Part shown: positions 52,461-63,329 of the stretch, in pieces
How the letters are laid out: the number at the start of each line of letters is the position of its first letter
Numbering within the stretch: the first letter of the stretch is position 1
From: Athripsodes cinereus
Taxonomy: Eukaryota > Arthropoda > Insecta > Trichoptera > Leptoceridae
Assembly: GCA_947579605.1 (NCBI GenBank)
Contig: OX388307.1
Span: forward strand, 7,107,237-7,171,236
Length of the DNA stretch: 64,000 bases
Direction of reading: 5' to 3'
Translations under genes and position numbers: made by a program
Notes under the pieces: generated by a model
The model's input: the letters and a program-made list of their open reading frames with translations, nothing else
Databases searched by the model: none
What the model was told of the DNA's origin: nothing

Positions 52461-52559
52461 AATATTTATTTATGAAATTGAAAATAGATACATATATATT
52501 TTTTCCATTGACTAAATATTTAATATATACCTACCATAAGGCAACCGTTATTTGTTTGC

Positions 52560-52780
52560 GGAATTGATGGAGTGGTGTTGATCAGCAATAAATATGCAAG
52601 CAGTCCTGCTCGTGCTAACAAAAAAATCAGAGAGATGGACCTTATCTCTGAATTTAAAATGTAAAACGTCTTTATTTTTTCTCACACATCCATAATAATT
52701 CCGAATGGTCTCTTACAGGGAACTTGATAATTACGGAAAAGAGTGAGAGACCAACAAAATAACTCTGCGTCTCCCATGGA
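52560..52780 (-). repeat. TAG-tail repeat, 5' region
   Basis: Antisense: AGCAATAAATATGCAAGCAG, GTCCTGCTCGTGCTAACAAA, TCTCTGAATTTAAAATGTAA, TTACGGAAAAGAGTGAGAGA. Reaches further 5' than most copies (CTCTGCGTCTCCCATGG). Confidence 0.55.
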
Positions 52781-52839
52781 TGTCTCTTTGCTCTGGTAGT
52801 TCAGCCAATCGCGGATCATATCTTTTTAAAATAATTTAT

Positions 52840-53010
52840 CTAAATACGTCAAATTGTCGCTCTCTAAATAAATCTGCACTCTTCATTAATCTGTACTTTA
52901 TAGTGATAATCTCGCCACAGCACATCGTCCTAGTTTTTAAATTTTATATTATTTTGTTAACACTGTTAGGTATGTAATGATGATGCGCAAAAAGAATAAA
53001 TAAATAAATA
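52840..53010 (+). mobile_element. LINE 3' tail, family X (sense, with AATAAA tail)
   Basis: TTTATAGTGATAATCTCGCC, ACAGCACATCGTCCTAGTTT, TTTTGTTAACACTGTTAGGT, ATGATGATGCGCAAAAAGAA and TAAATAAATAAATAAATTAA. This copy gives the sense strand and poly(A) end of the family. Confidence 0.6.
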
Positions 53011-53229
53011 AATTAAAAACAAAACAAAGAGTTGCAATGTCATATTACCTACATATTTATGCATAACCACATAATATGTTTAAATACCACATAGTATTGA
53101 TTTCACACAGGGCACCGCCCACTGTACATAGATACTAACTTACAAACAAATACAATTACATGGATAAACAATTAATTATAGGCACATTAATTAATTAATA
53201 ATTAAAAATCCCCGGCAAAGAATACGTCT

Positions 53230-53400
53230 CTCTCTCTTTTCTGTTAGTTTTCAAGTGTCCTGTAAAAGGCAAGTATCCGTGTTTTCACCACGATCAAGAA
53301 ATTTAACACTTTGAGTTCTGTGTTGAGGTTATGGTACCCGTTCTGAATGTCTTAACTGTATCATTTGTAGACGATGCCATGACATGTTTTTTATTCTTTA
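53230..53400 (+). repeat. TAG-tail repeat, degenerate
   Basis: TTTCTGTTAGTTTTCAAGTG, TCCTGTAAAAGGCAAGTATC, TTCTGAATGTCTTAACTG, then GACGATGCCATGACATG. The Met-like middle is altered and the (TAG)n is absent. Confidence 0.45.
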
Positions 53401-53650
53401 TAGCCATAATTATTATACCTCAGATCGTGACAATGTGAATGTGTACCAAAAGTGATAGCTTAAACCAGCCTAGAGCCAATTCGTAAGCATTGGGAGACCC
53501 TTTTCTGTTCTTCTGATTGAATTATTCAGTGTTGCATTGTGTAAACATAGTTCTCTAATAAGCTAGTGTAAAAATATTTGTTATCGTATAGGCATATTCT
53601 GATAACGAAACAATCCATAATTACCTACAAACAATATTCCTATCGTGCAG
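53401..53650. other. Unassigned stretch
   Basis: 53460-53550 shares AAACCAGCCTAGAGCCAATT and TTGCATTGTGTAAAC with 15075-15175. No gene. Confidence 0.4.
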
Positions 53651-53819
53651 GGATGGCGAAGCTATGGCACACGTTCCACAGGTGGCACGCGAGTCAATTT
53701 TGCATGACACGCGAATGAAGAAAAAAAATAAAAGTGATAAAAAAGTTTTAGAAATAGTATAAAAAAATGAAAAATTTGGCATCCAACGATATTAATCTCA
53801 TTAATAATGTAGACGGTCC

Positions 53820-53982
53820 AGTAGCCGTAGACAAACCGCACTTGGCGATCGACTACTGGTGAACTTTTCGACAATCTACCTACAATGTATACCGTGTAAT
53901 AATTATGCGTTATTGTTGCGGCTATTGTCGAAAATTTGTTTGTAATCAATCGCCAAGTGCGGTTTGTCTAGCTAAGGGGTCA
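53820..53982. mobile_element. MITE family B (copy 3, full length)
   Basis: CGTAGACAAACCGCACTTGG and CCAAGTGCGGTTTGTCTA are inverted; GCGATCGACTACTGG and the complement follow. The centre CTACAATGTATACCGTG, TTATGCGTTATTGTTGCGGC matches copy 2. Confidence 0.7.
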
Positions 53983-53984
53983 GT

Positions 53985-54235
53985 TTCACAACTCATCAAG
54001 TCGTAATGTCTTATATTAGAGAAATCGGCATTTTTATAATTTTGGTTTATTTATATTATGCTTTAAAAACAAATAAAAAAGTGGAATATACCATATAATA
54101 ATCGTACTGTTAGAGGCATTACGTTGTCTTTTTTAAAGTCATTTGTTTGTGGAATTGATAGAGTGGAGTTGATTTTATGAACTACCAATTGAATCAAAAT
54201 TTTCGAAAATTTCGACTTGTTGGTGTGTGGAACTA
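53985..54235. mobile_element. MITE family P (short complete copy)
   Basis: CAGTTTCACAACTCATCAAG and the complement of AGTTCCACACACCAACAAG are inverted ends. Interior AGAGAAATCGGCATTTTTAT and GCATTACGTTGTCTTTTTTA. Lies end to end with MITE B. Confidence 0.55.
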
Positions 54236-54349
54236 GATCGTCGATTGTAGTTTTGAGGGTTCTACTTTTTTTAATTAAGTCTATTTTTTATTTATATCTT
54301 TTATTTTGCCATTAATATTATTTTATTTACTTAATTTTTTTTAATAATA

Positions 54350-54680
54350 ATAATAATATGACTATTTATACAGCGCCTTACTGTGATAATATCACTTCAA
54401 GGGCGCTTTACATTATTTAGAATCAACATCCACGTCCATTTAAAAAAAAAAACTAAATAATACCTATCAATTAAAAAACCGTCGTCAGAAAGATAAAAAA
54501 TCATAATAAAATTAAAAAATTAAAAAATAATTTAATTTTGTTGAGCAGACATTTAGTCTTTGTCAAAAATTTAAAATAATATAGTGCGTCATGTGTAAAA
54601 GCTCGTGAACAAATATGTCTTCAAGCCTCTCCTGCAACCGTCGCCTGAGACCTAGAGGCAAACTATTCCATTTTACCATT
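54350..54680 (-). pseudogene. L2/CR1-like LINE 3' fragment
   Basis: Minus strand at about 54675: WNSLPLGLRRRLQERLEDIF then VHELL. Its 3' untranslated part includes GTAAAGCGCCCTTGAAGTGA and TAAGGCGCTGTATAAATAGT and ends in (ATT)n. Truncated upstream of the W. Confidence 0.6.
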
Positions 54681-54800
54681 TGCCTTAGTAAATTATTTTT
54701 TTCGATATATTACATAATGCGATGTTTATATTAAATATCTGAAGTTACACAAACATTTGATGCATTTTTATTTCCATGGAATGTGGCACGCGGCATATTA

Positions 54801-55174
54801 TTATATACAAATAATTTACTAGGTACTATAGGTATTATAATAATAATCATAATATATTCATGATATTATGGTAGGTATATAAACAAAAGCCTTCTGAAAG
54901 CAATAACAGCACTTTAACTTACAAACAAAAGAATAATCATAACAATATCATGTTAAATAAATGAATGTCGCGTCGCGCGTCGCAGACAAAAAAAACATTG
55001 AATTCCAATTTAAAACGAATCGGTTGGGAAATAAATTTGTTTTTCGTGAAAATTGATACACGTCAAACAATATTCATACGAACAACATAAAAAAAATATT
55101 TCCTCAAATAGAGAACAACTTGTTTCAACAATATTTAAGATGTGATGTAATTTAAGTTGGAACTAAATTTTAAG
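54801..55174. other. Unassigned AT-rich stretch
   Basis: No feature recognised; short CGCGTCGCGCGTCGC run near 54968. Confidence 0.4.
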
Positions 55175-55176
55175 TA

Positions 55177-55613
55177 GAGTGGTACCTTGACATACGAGTT
55201 TCTCGAGATACGAGCCGTCGAGCGAGCGATTTTTTGCTTTGAAATACGAGCATAATTTGAGATACGAGCTATTTAATGACACTAACTCATTTATGGAACA
55301 TTCTGAAAGGGAGGAAGAAATAAACCTCGCAGTGACGAAAATTGAGCGAATGTGACACTTTAGAAATCTAGTTTATTTCTTTAAATTCTCTTTTATTATG
55401 TTTTTGTTTTTTATTTATACATTATTTGCCATTTATAAATACATTATTTTTATTCATAAACAAATAACAAAAATAAATGGGGTGACATTTTGGGGCTGGA
55501 ACGGATTAATGGCAGTTCAATTAATTTCAATTGGGAAATTTGCTTTGAGTACGAGTAATTTGACACGAGCAAGATTTTGGAACAAATTAAACTCGTATGT
55601 CGAGGTATCACTG
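55177..55613. mobile_element. pogo/Tigger-like element, non-autonomous, TA target site
   Basis: Left end GAGTGGTACCTTGACATACG and right end TCGTATGTCGAGGTATCACTG are inverted, and TA lies on each side (55175-55176, 55614-55615). Subterminal TACGAG words repeat (ATACGAG, TACGAGTAATTTGACACGAG). These ends and the TA site are typical of pogo/Tigger elements in the Tc1/mariner superfamily. No transposase is encoded. Confidence 0.75.
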
Positions 55614-55615
55614 TA

Positions 55616-56319
55616 ATAGGTTTGTCTGCAAGCGCGGCTATAGGCTGTGTGGAGAAAGCAAATAAAATATCAATTTGGGATTCTTTTCACTCTACCTACT
55701 CCACATAGGATATAGTGTGACGTCATAGTGTCCTAATTTATTTACCTAGTAATTTTATTATACTGACAGCAGATATTGTTTTTTATAGAAATTCTGTATA
55801 AATTAATAATTTATTACAATTAATTAATTATATGTAATTATTTATCAATTACTCGTTACCTATGTTATTAAATTTTGTTATTAAATATTGCTTGCAAATT
55901 TGCTATTGTTTATCTACTGTACATGACTAATATACAAAATTGAATATAATAATTACAAAGCAATGGGATGGAAATATACATTTTAAATTTAGTTGAAAAA
56001 ATACACTAAGTACACCAACACAAAACCTTAACCACTCGCAAACAAGTCGATGGCTTTGAGAAGAATAGAATAGAATAGACATTGATGAGTAGTCTAGGTA
56101 GACAGACTGATCACAGGTAGGTATTCTAAAATTTCCGAATGGTGGGTTTGTGGCTAAAATTTTAAGACTATCAAATGAGTCACACATCGCTAATACTAAA
56201 CAAATGAAACAAATGATGAGTAATTTAATACACTTTCCTTTTCATTGTTTCCTGATGCTTATGATAATTATTATTCATCGGATCTATGATGATCCACAAA
56301 GGCATTATTATATATTCTC
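55616..56319. other. Unassigned stretch
   Basis: A short imperfect inverted repeat CTATAGGCTGTGTGGAG / CTCCACATAGGATATAG at 55636-55703. Otherwise AT-rich DNA without a gene. Confidence 0.4.
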
Positions 56320-56545
56320 AAAGAATTACGCAGTTCTTCAGACACATCGCGTACATCAGCAGAGATGGGATTATCGAAAAACTCATCATGACAGAAACCG
56401 CATTCGGTCAAAGACACAGTGGAAGAAAAACAATGCATTGAATTTATCAGATCAAGCGGGCTTTAATTCCGTCCACCTGGCTGAGAATAAAAGAGAATGG
56501 TGCAAGGTTCTCCATGAGTGGTTATCCGAAGATCAGGACCCCCCC
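56320..56545 (+). pseudogene. RTE-like LINE C-terminal fragment, frameshifted
   Basis: One frame reads FRHIAYISRDGIIEKLIMTE then GQRHSGRKTM; after a frameshift near 56430 another reads LSDQAGFNSVHLAENKREWC then KVLHEWLSEDQDPP and a stop at 56546. The order 'HI....GIIEKLIM.G...RGR...DQ...ENR.EW..VLHE' is the RTE-like tail. It ends at a (GA)n microsatellite. Confidence 0.6.
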
Positions 56546-56559
56546 TGAATAGGAGAAAC

Positions 56560-56564
56560 GATTG

Positions 56565-56595
<31 letters not shown>

Positions 56596-56735
56596 TCAAA
56601 TTCAAATTCGAATATTTTTTTATTTAAGTACTCGTAAAATTTACAACTTAATAATATTATATACACACCTTATTACTAAAAAAAATACAATTATCAATGC
56701 TCAAAATTGAGCAGTGCTCGTGCTTTGAGGGTACA
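56560..56735 (-). mobile_element. (GA)n microsatellite and LINE tail Y
   Basis: (GA)n at 56563-56591. TCAAATTCAAATTCGAATAT is the antisense (TTTGAA)n end; then CTCAAAATTGAGCAGTGCTC and GTGCTTTGAGGGTA match 48225-48372. Confidence 0.55.
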
Positions 56736-57429
56736 ATTAAATTTCAATTCAAGATAATGTACGAGATAAAAATTGAAATATTTTTTGTAATAAGTTAATC
56801 TTTAACGTTAATGTAGCGTAACATTTCACTTACTTGAATTCTTCTTCTTTCAAAGACAATTTACTCATTTACGAGTGATCAGAGATTGACTTGAATTAAA
56901 CTTAAAATAATTTTTATACTCTAAGACAGGACGCAACATGCATTAAAATAATACTACCGAATTATTAGCTTACCTTAACATTATTATGAACAACTAACCA
57001 TGAATCATAAAATAAATTAAGCCCGTTCGTATGTTTATATTTTCATAGACTAATATTGTTTTATCAAATTATTTAAAAAAAAACAGCCAACAACGAGCAA
57101 ACTGGATTGGCTACAATATCAGGCAGACCAAAAGACACCTATACGGATCGAGTGAAGGACATGAAATGTAGTACATAATGATATAGCAGAATTAAATAGA
57201 CTTCGAATAATAATACTTATCTGGTATAATACTCCTCTAGTGGACCGAAAACACGAAAACGCAATTCAAATTTAAGTAAAAAAAATATGTTATTCAAGTC
57301 AATAATTAAAAAAAAAAATCTTGGAGACGAAACGAACTGTCAATTTTATGTAGGAATTTATTCACTGTGTCGGTGTATAGGTATTAGAACTCCATAACGA
57401 AATGAATAAACAAATATTTTATTCTACCA
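56736..57429. other. Unassigned stretch
   Basis: 57350-57430 is a copy of the dispersed block at 12850-12930. The rest is AT-rich without a gene. Confidence 0.4.
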
Positions 57430-57667
57430 TACTCCTCCGAAACGTCTCAACCGATTAAGACCAACTCCCTAAAAGTTAAGAGTGGTCCACGCCGATTTTT
57501 TTTTTTAATTTTTTGGACAATTTTTTTTGTTATATTTTATGGTGAGGCATTAAAAAATACATACAGCCCTAATTTTCACCCTTCTACGATCAGCCCCTAT
57601 TTTTTGATAGCGATATTAGTATATGGCATAATGTATATGGCAAAACAACGTTTGCCGGGTCAGCTAG
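57430..57667 (+). mobile_element. Helitron-like 3' region
   Basis: Starts near ACTCCTCCGAAACGTCTCAA CCGATT (split here for length) and ends TTTGCCGGGTCAGCTAGT. The terminal CTAG followed by T is the canonical Helitron 3' end (CTRR before a T), preceded by a GC-rich GCCGGGTCAGC segment. The 5' TC end and Rep/helicase are absent, so this is a truncated non-autonomous piece. Confidence 0.55.
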
Positions 57668-57911
57668 TGTATTATATATATTTCCTAAGCGATACCGGGT
57701 AAACCTGCACTAGTTATAACATAATTTCATGAGGAGATGATGTTTATCGCACGCTTTCCTTCAATTTAAACACAATAAAACAGTGACAATGCCAATCTTC
57801 ATTGAATTTATAATACATTATGATAATCGTTGGAATTATTTTCCCATTTGAATTTGTCCTTGCAGCGTATAGTCTTCACTAAAAATACCTCAAGGTGTAT
57901 GTATCTTTGCA

Positions 57912-59092
57912 GTGGGCCTAGTCAAAACACACTTTAGCGTTACGTTTTCGTTCAAACGTGGACGACGTTGCGAGAACGCGTCACTGATCACTCCGGATGA
58001 TCCTCCAAGATGAACAGGTGTAAACAGGCGTTTCATCAATAGTGATCACAAGCGATGACGGAGGAAAGAGATTACCACTCGTCATAATTTTGATGAAAGG
58101 TCCTTTCACTGAAACGACCATAAACAAGTTTTATCTTATTATTTGTTTAATTCTCTATGAATTTGTATTGAATGTCAGAATCATGTACAAAAATTATTAT
58201 GCAGTCGAGAGCTATATTAATTTATTTTAAGTGTTATTTTTCAGTTTTGAATTTGTTTAATTATTTCTATACGAAAATACGTCAAACTACATACAACATG
58301 AGTGAGAGTGTACTAGTGTAGACATGGCTGTGAAAGCATAGGATGAACAAAGCGATGGTATAAAGCACAAAAGACACATGTCCACATTTGACACTTTCAA
58401 GAAAACAGGTTTTTAAAGTTTGAGATTCTCAATTAATTCCCTAATTTCAAATTAATGCAGAAGGTGTTGAAAATCATAATCTTTGTTCTTTTTTTAATGT
58501 CATTTATTACTTATTTTTTATTACATTTTTAGCCAGAATGTCAAGAATTAGCATTTTTAGATGATGGTCATGGACATATGTTTGGAAGTGTGATGGAAGT
58601 GCGGCTCACGGTGACTACTGGGATGCGTTTATGCGTGCACAGATGACACATGTCCGTCCTAGATGGACATATGTTTTTAAGAATCTTCATATGTTATGTG
58701 ACATGTTACATCTGTGCACAAAACAAAGTGAATTTGTGGACATGTGACATTTGGTTTTTATTAAATATTTCAATAATGATATTAAGATTGTTGGTAATAT
58801 TTAGTCAGGACATAGATGGCGTTGCAATCGATCTTGTAAATGTATTAACTCATTTTACCTAAAATGTGGACTTGTGTCTTTTGTGCTTTAAACCATCGAA
58901 ATGTGAACAGACGTTTCACTTTCGATGAACAGGTTTGACCCTGACACTCTGGATGATCATCCTAAGTGAAGCAATGTGAATTCTACTTAAAATACACAAG
59001 AAGCTACGAAAATTGACGCGTTCTTGCGTCAATTTTCGTCGTCCACGTTTGAACCAAAACGTAACGCTAAAATGTGTTTTGAATAGGCCCAC
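57912..59092. mobile_element. Long-TIR element of family A (1.18 kb) with nested element
   Basis: Left GTGGGCCTAGTCAAAACACA, CTTTAGCGTTACGTTTTCG, AACGTGGACGACG and right (inverted) GTGGGCCTATTCAAAACACA, TTTTAGCGTTACGTTTTGG give arms of at least 60 bases. Subterminal ACGCGTCA/TTGACGCG words are inverted too. It is a longer relative of the 200-bp MITEs at 336 and 1332. No transposase ORF; the largest frames are about 70 codons. Confidence 0.75.
58351..58898. mobile_element. TIR element nested in 57912-59092
   Basis: CGATGGTATAAAGCACAAAA, GACACATGTCCACATTT at the left is complemented by AAATGTGGACTTGTGTC, TTTTGTGCTTTAAACCATCG at the right. About 548 bp. Inside, ACATGTCC/GGACATATG words repeat around 58620-58745. 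No coding capacity. Confidence 0.7.
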
Positions 59093-59139
59093 AGATATTA
59101 AGTATTAAATACATGTGTGTAGAGATGATCGTAGGTACA

Positions 59140-59440
59140 TTATTTTTATACATCATAATGATGATGATGATGATGATTCTGGATGATTTCGTCTCAAAGG
59201 CGCCGATGAAGAGTGCAGTTTTCAATTTGCTTCTAAAGCTGGTGACAATCTGATTGTCTTTCAATGGCACCGGTAGGCGAGTCCACGTAATCGGCCCAAC
59301 AACACCAAAAGCCCTCTCATAGAAGTTAGACATACCGGCTCTATTGGGCTCAGTAAGTCTATTCATAGCCAATTCCCAAGAGCGCAGAGGTCTTCTTATG
59401 GTCAAGTCAAGGGAACAAAGCTCTGTGAGGCATAATATAG
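59140..59440 (-). pseudogene. L2/CR1-like LINE C-terminal fragment with (ATC)n tail
   Basis: Minus strand: LTIRRPLRSWELAMNRLTEP, YERAFGVVGPITWTRLPVPL, FRSKLKTALFIGAFETKSS, then (ATC/ATG)n. 'RAFGVVGPxxW..LP...F+SKLKTxLF' equals the C-terminal block of the other L2/CR1-like pieces. No stop within the block. Confidence 0.6.
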
Positions 59441-59649
59441 GTTTTTACTGGTTACCCCACGATATTTCACAACCTTGACATTCTTAGTCCCTAATTTCTA
59501 GTGCTCTGGTCTAATTCGTTGTTACTCATCTCATCGGAAGCCTTGAGTATGAAAAAGCCTTCAATAAAAAAAAAAAATGAAATGGCAGGTATAAAAAAAT
59601 AATATTAATTTTTAAGACATGAAACATTTTCAATCACCGCGGTTTATTA
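59441..59649. other. Unassigned short gap
   Basis: Ends in a poly(A) at 59566-59577 that may be a LINE tail. Confidence 0.3.
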
Positions 59650-60145
59650 TCATTTATTGGCACGGAGAGGATAATCTGCATATTTGTTACATGCTCAATT
59701 AGTCCGCTGGCTACCCCACTTGTGAAATATGTCACGATGGTATAATAGTAGAAGTAGTTGAAACATCTTCAATTCAGCTATGAGGTATGCCACCCATGCT
59801 GAATGTCTTGTTTATAACAAACAATTAATCTATTGGCAACCCCGCTTGTGTCATGGTATAGATAGATATGAAAATACATGTTCAATATAACACGTATGAT
59901 ATACTTTAAGCCTTGGACCATCCAGCAAAAAATGGTCTCCTAATCTTTTTTTTTTGAGCGTCTTGTGAAAGACATCAGGTCTTTTACTTTTAATTTTATT
60001 AAATTTAATGCGGTGTGTATGTCACCTATCGTGAATCTCTTATTCTCTGTTGGTTTACAAAGAGGACGGCTTCCATATTATTTATACCATTAGGCTGGTA
60101 TGCTGGCTACCCCACTTGTGGGACATTTCATGATAGTACAGAGTA
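59650..60145 (+). repeat. Cluster of three TAG-tail repeats
   Basis: 59650-59755 (GGCACGGAGAGGATAATCTG, GTCCGCTGGCTACCCCACTT, then TAGTAGAAGTAG), 59765-59865 (GAGGTATGCCACCCATGCTG ... CTTGTGTCATGGTATAG) and 59945-60145 (TTGAGCGTCTTGTGAAAGAC ... GCTGGCTACCCCACTTGTGG, GATAGTACAGAG). All in sense orientation. Confidence 0.6.
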
Positions 60146-60544
60146 TGATGTACCTATCTATTAATATTTATCTCACATGTCGTCAAGATTGTAACGAGGT
60201 TTTTCACAAATATTCGATATGTGTTTTTTCGCAAAGGTTAAACTTCATCGTTACGTGCTAATTTGACAACTGCACAATGTATGACATCTCAATGAAATGG
60301 TTCCATTCACTAAATAATTTATAATACCTAACGTCCTCTCTGCACATCACGGCTAAGGTTTTTTTGTCAACGTTCATTACCGATACGTGCTTTATTACTC
60401 AATTAGGTATCTCTCTTCCTTCCACTAAGGTTGTTAGAAATGAAAGTTTGATTTTTACTCAGATGATTTGTGGTAGAAATTTGATGGGGAAGATATTAAG
60501 GTATTAAAATGAAAATGAATTATTAAGTAAAATTAATACAAAAT
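60146..60544. other. Unassigned stretch
   Basis: AT-rich, no feature recognised. Confidence 0.4.
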
Positions 60545-60660
60545 TCGTAATGTCTTTACTTTTTATTAGCACTGAGAAATGGCTTACGTGTTTTTTTAGT
60601 GCTACTGGTCTACTGGCTACACCATTTTTGGGATAAGCCGTAATGGTAAAGATGAACACA
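60545..60660 (+). repeat. TAG-tail repeat, degenerate
   Basis: TTTTTATTAGCACTGAGAAA, GTGCTACTGGTCTACTGGCT, ACACCATTTTTGGGATAAGC and CGTAATGGTA. Confidence 0.5.
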
Positions 60661-61124
60661 GATAACAGTATTATTTATATATTTGATATAATACTTTAGA
60701 TCATACTGGCTAATCAGTGTATCACATACTTTTCATCGCTTTTTTTTCCTTGACTGTACAAAGATAGAAAAAAAACGTCTTCAGTCAATAGAAATGTCTT
60801 GAGTTGTGAAACTAAAATTTTGTTAATAATGAAATATTTATTTTCTCAACCTAAGAAGATTTTAATTTTCATGAAAAAATAATATAATGAACACAAAACA
60901 TGACATTATCTCTCAATTTAAGGAGAATTATCGTTACAGAAGAATTAAACGAGAAATCAATCTTCATCTTATTAAAGAGAGCTTATTTGCTTAATTAAAG
61001 GAAATATTCTTAACTCAAGATAATAATTTTCTCTTGAACTGTCAGAGACAATCATAATGCAATGTAATGCTAATATTTTTAATGTTTTTGGAATGAAATT
61101 TGTTTTTATCTTTTATAATATATA
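60661..61124. other. Unassigned AT-rich stretch
   Basis: No feature recognised. Confidence 0.4.
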
Positions 61125-61375
61125 TGTGAATGCAAGATGAAAGGATGACGAAGAGGATGTATTTATCTGAAAGAAGGGGTGTGAGGAAGCGCGGACGTCC
61201 AAGAACCGTGGCTTGATCACGTGGACCAAATTCTAAAGGACGGACGCGTGCTGAGCAAGAGAAATCGGCGTGCATGTATGAGAAACTAGATGGATGTAGA
61301 GGAAGCGAAAGAAGTATGTAAGGATAGATCTATATGGCGTTCCGTTCTCTCTGCCTACCCATCCTGGGACATGGA
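61125..61375 (+). pseudogene. RTE-like LINE tail, copy of 48398-49009
   Basis: Aligns with 48700-48955: GAATGCAAGATGAAAGGATG, TGAGGAAGCGCGGACGTCCA, GAGGAAGCGAAAGAAGTATG, CTCTGCCTACCCATCCTGGG. A two-base loss after CCAAGAACC shifts the frame and ACTAGATGG introduces a stop. Starts abruptly at 61125 (5' truncation). Confidence 0.75.
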
Positions 61376-61379
61376 GTGA

Positions 61380-63329
61380 GGTATAGTATAATTGTAGTAT
61401 AGTATATTTATATGTCCCTTTTAGTGAACGATTGTAATGTAATATGATCAAGTATACTTTGTAATACAATGTAAAAAGGCTTCAACACCGTTTAATGTGT
61501 TAAATAGATAAATAATTCTTGGATTGAGAGAATAAAAGCAACCTATAAAAGCAATTAACAAAAAATTAATTATGAGAAATTCCAAAATTGCAGTAAAGAA
61601 ATGAAGTATTGTATACAAAGAAAAAAACGTTAAAAAGCTTCCAGGCAACAGAAAATGTCTTTGAATAATAAAATTTATTTCGTCTACAGCTTCTACATAC
61701 GTAATAATATCACAATCCGTAGAGGAACGAATAGTTCCAATTTATATATTTATTTATTGTTCACTGTACATTTATGTAACAACATTATTGTATCTACTCT
61801 GAAAACAGTGAGTGACATACGGAGTCGTTTAATATAACGGACCATGGGCGTAGGTACTAAAATTTTCTCTCAGGTGGGCAGCTCCCTAACAATTTTTTTT
61901 TGTTACAAGTATCAAACTTGTGAACCTTTTTTGTGTCAATTATCACGATTTAGTAGTTTGATGAACAAGCAAAATTTCTAGCACCCGTCGTTAAATTTTC
62001 ATTTTGATATAGGTAGATCTAATTTATAATATTTTAGAAATTTTCGACACAATTGGGTACCGGAGACAAAAAGTACATGTTAATCGTATTTTTGATTTAA
62101 AATCTGTCTAGATTAATTATCCCAATCAATTCTACCTACTTCAGAAATGAGCAGAAAAATTCTGCTCATTCAAGAATCGAGCCAGTTTGACCTACTCAAG
62201 TAGGTTGACTAGCGGTCGCCTTGTATGCGAATGGTCATAGGTTCAATTTTTAGAGTTAACAAAATATTTCTGCTCCTAGGTTTTGAGAATTTTACTGTAA
62301 CCTTTTATTAATTTTAAAAACTTTTGTTACTTTTTGTGTATTAGATATTATATTTTTTTTGTTAAAGGCTATTATGGCCGTTCACTGTATTAATAAATAA
62401 ATTAATTAATTAACTAAGTCTGATTTCAAGAAGAAGCCAGCTTCACAGTTCGACACTAAACTAGTCAATTCCATACACTAGTTTTGCCTACTTTCTTATT
62501 ATTTCCGAAATCCTAGGAAAGTAAGCTACTCTCCCCCCTCCCCCTTGTCCTCCCTTTGGTACGCCAATGACGATGGCGTAGTCGCTACAATATACACGTA
62601 CATTTGAAAAGTACATACACATCTGAAAAGTATTTTTCATACAATACTCAATATTATCACCACTACAGTTTTCTCCGAATAAACGTAGAGCTACGTACTA
62701 TTTTCAGTTCAGTCCCAATCAGATCGTCGTGCGGGGTGGACGCGTTTTATGGTAGGATAGGAGAACGTCTCTCGAATACATAACCTAGAAAATAATAGTA
62801 ATAATTGTGGTGTAAAAATATGAATTAAATAATATGTGATATTATTATTATTTCTGTACTTCAGTGAATAATAATACATTTTTATTCATGTGTTTTTTCA
62901 GTTGCTATTTTAAAATAATGTAACTATGTAATAATGAATTATTTTAAAACCCACACGTAAAGATTTCGCCGAGACTAATTTTATTTTAATACAGTTAACG
63001 AAATTTATTTATTTAATTTACATTAAATACGTTGATTGTTTTCAGTGTTTTATTACGTTATTTTAATCGTGTGAATGTTTTGCTTGACGTATTTTTTTAT
63101 TGGTGTTTAATCATACTTAGTGTAATTCTATATTATTTATGTTAGAAAGATCAGCTGTTTTCTGAATTGAGTTCAACAACATGCTCTGACATTTAAATGG
63201 GTAATTAACCAATATCACATATTATTGAAACATTACTTTCTATAACATTGTTTGAAAAAATAAACAGTGATTAGACGTGCTACCCAGCCTGAAGATATTA
63301 CATTTTTATTACATATTTTATACTACCAC
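61380..63329. other. Long unassigned stretch
   Basis: No gene supported. 62205-62265 has a tRNA-like word set (TGACTAGCGGTCGCC ... CATAGGTTCAATTTTT) that could be a degraded SINE head. 62355-62410 (GTTAAAGGCTATTATGGCCG, AATAAATAAATTAATTAATT) is a LINE-like tail similar to 22795-22860 inverted. Remaining ORFs are AT-rich noise. Confidence 0.35.

Larger units (their letters stand above)
53650..54800. mobile_element. Possible hAT-like element remnant with nested insertions
   Basis: Left edge CAGGGATGGCGAAGCTATGG then CACACGTTCCACAGGTGGCA resembles hAT ends; GGAATGTGGCACGCGGCAT at 54777 is the inverse of the GTGGCACGCG region. The outer right terminus is missing, so no target duplication could be tested. 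It encloses MITE B (53820-53982), MITE P (53985-54235) and an L2-like tail. Confidence 0.4.
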
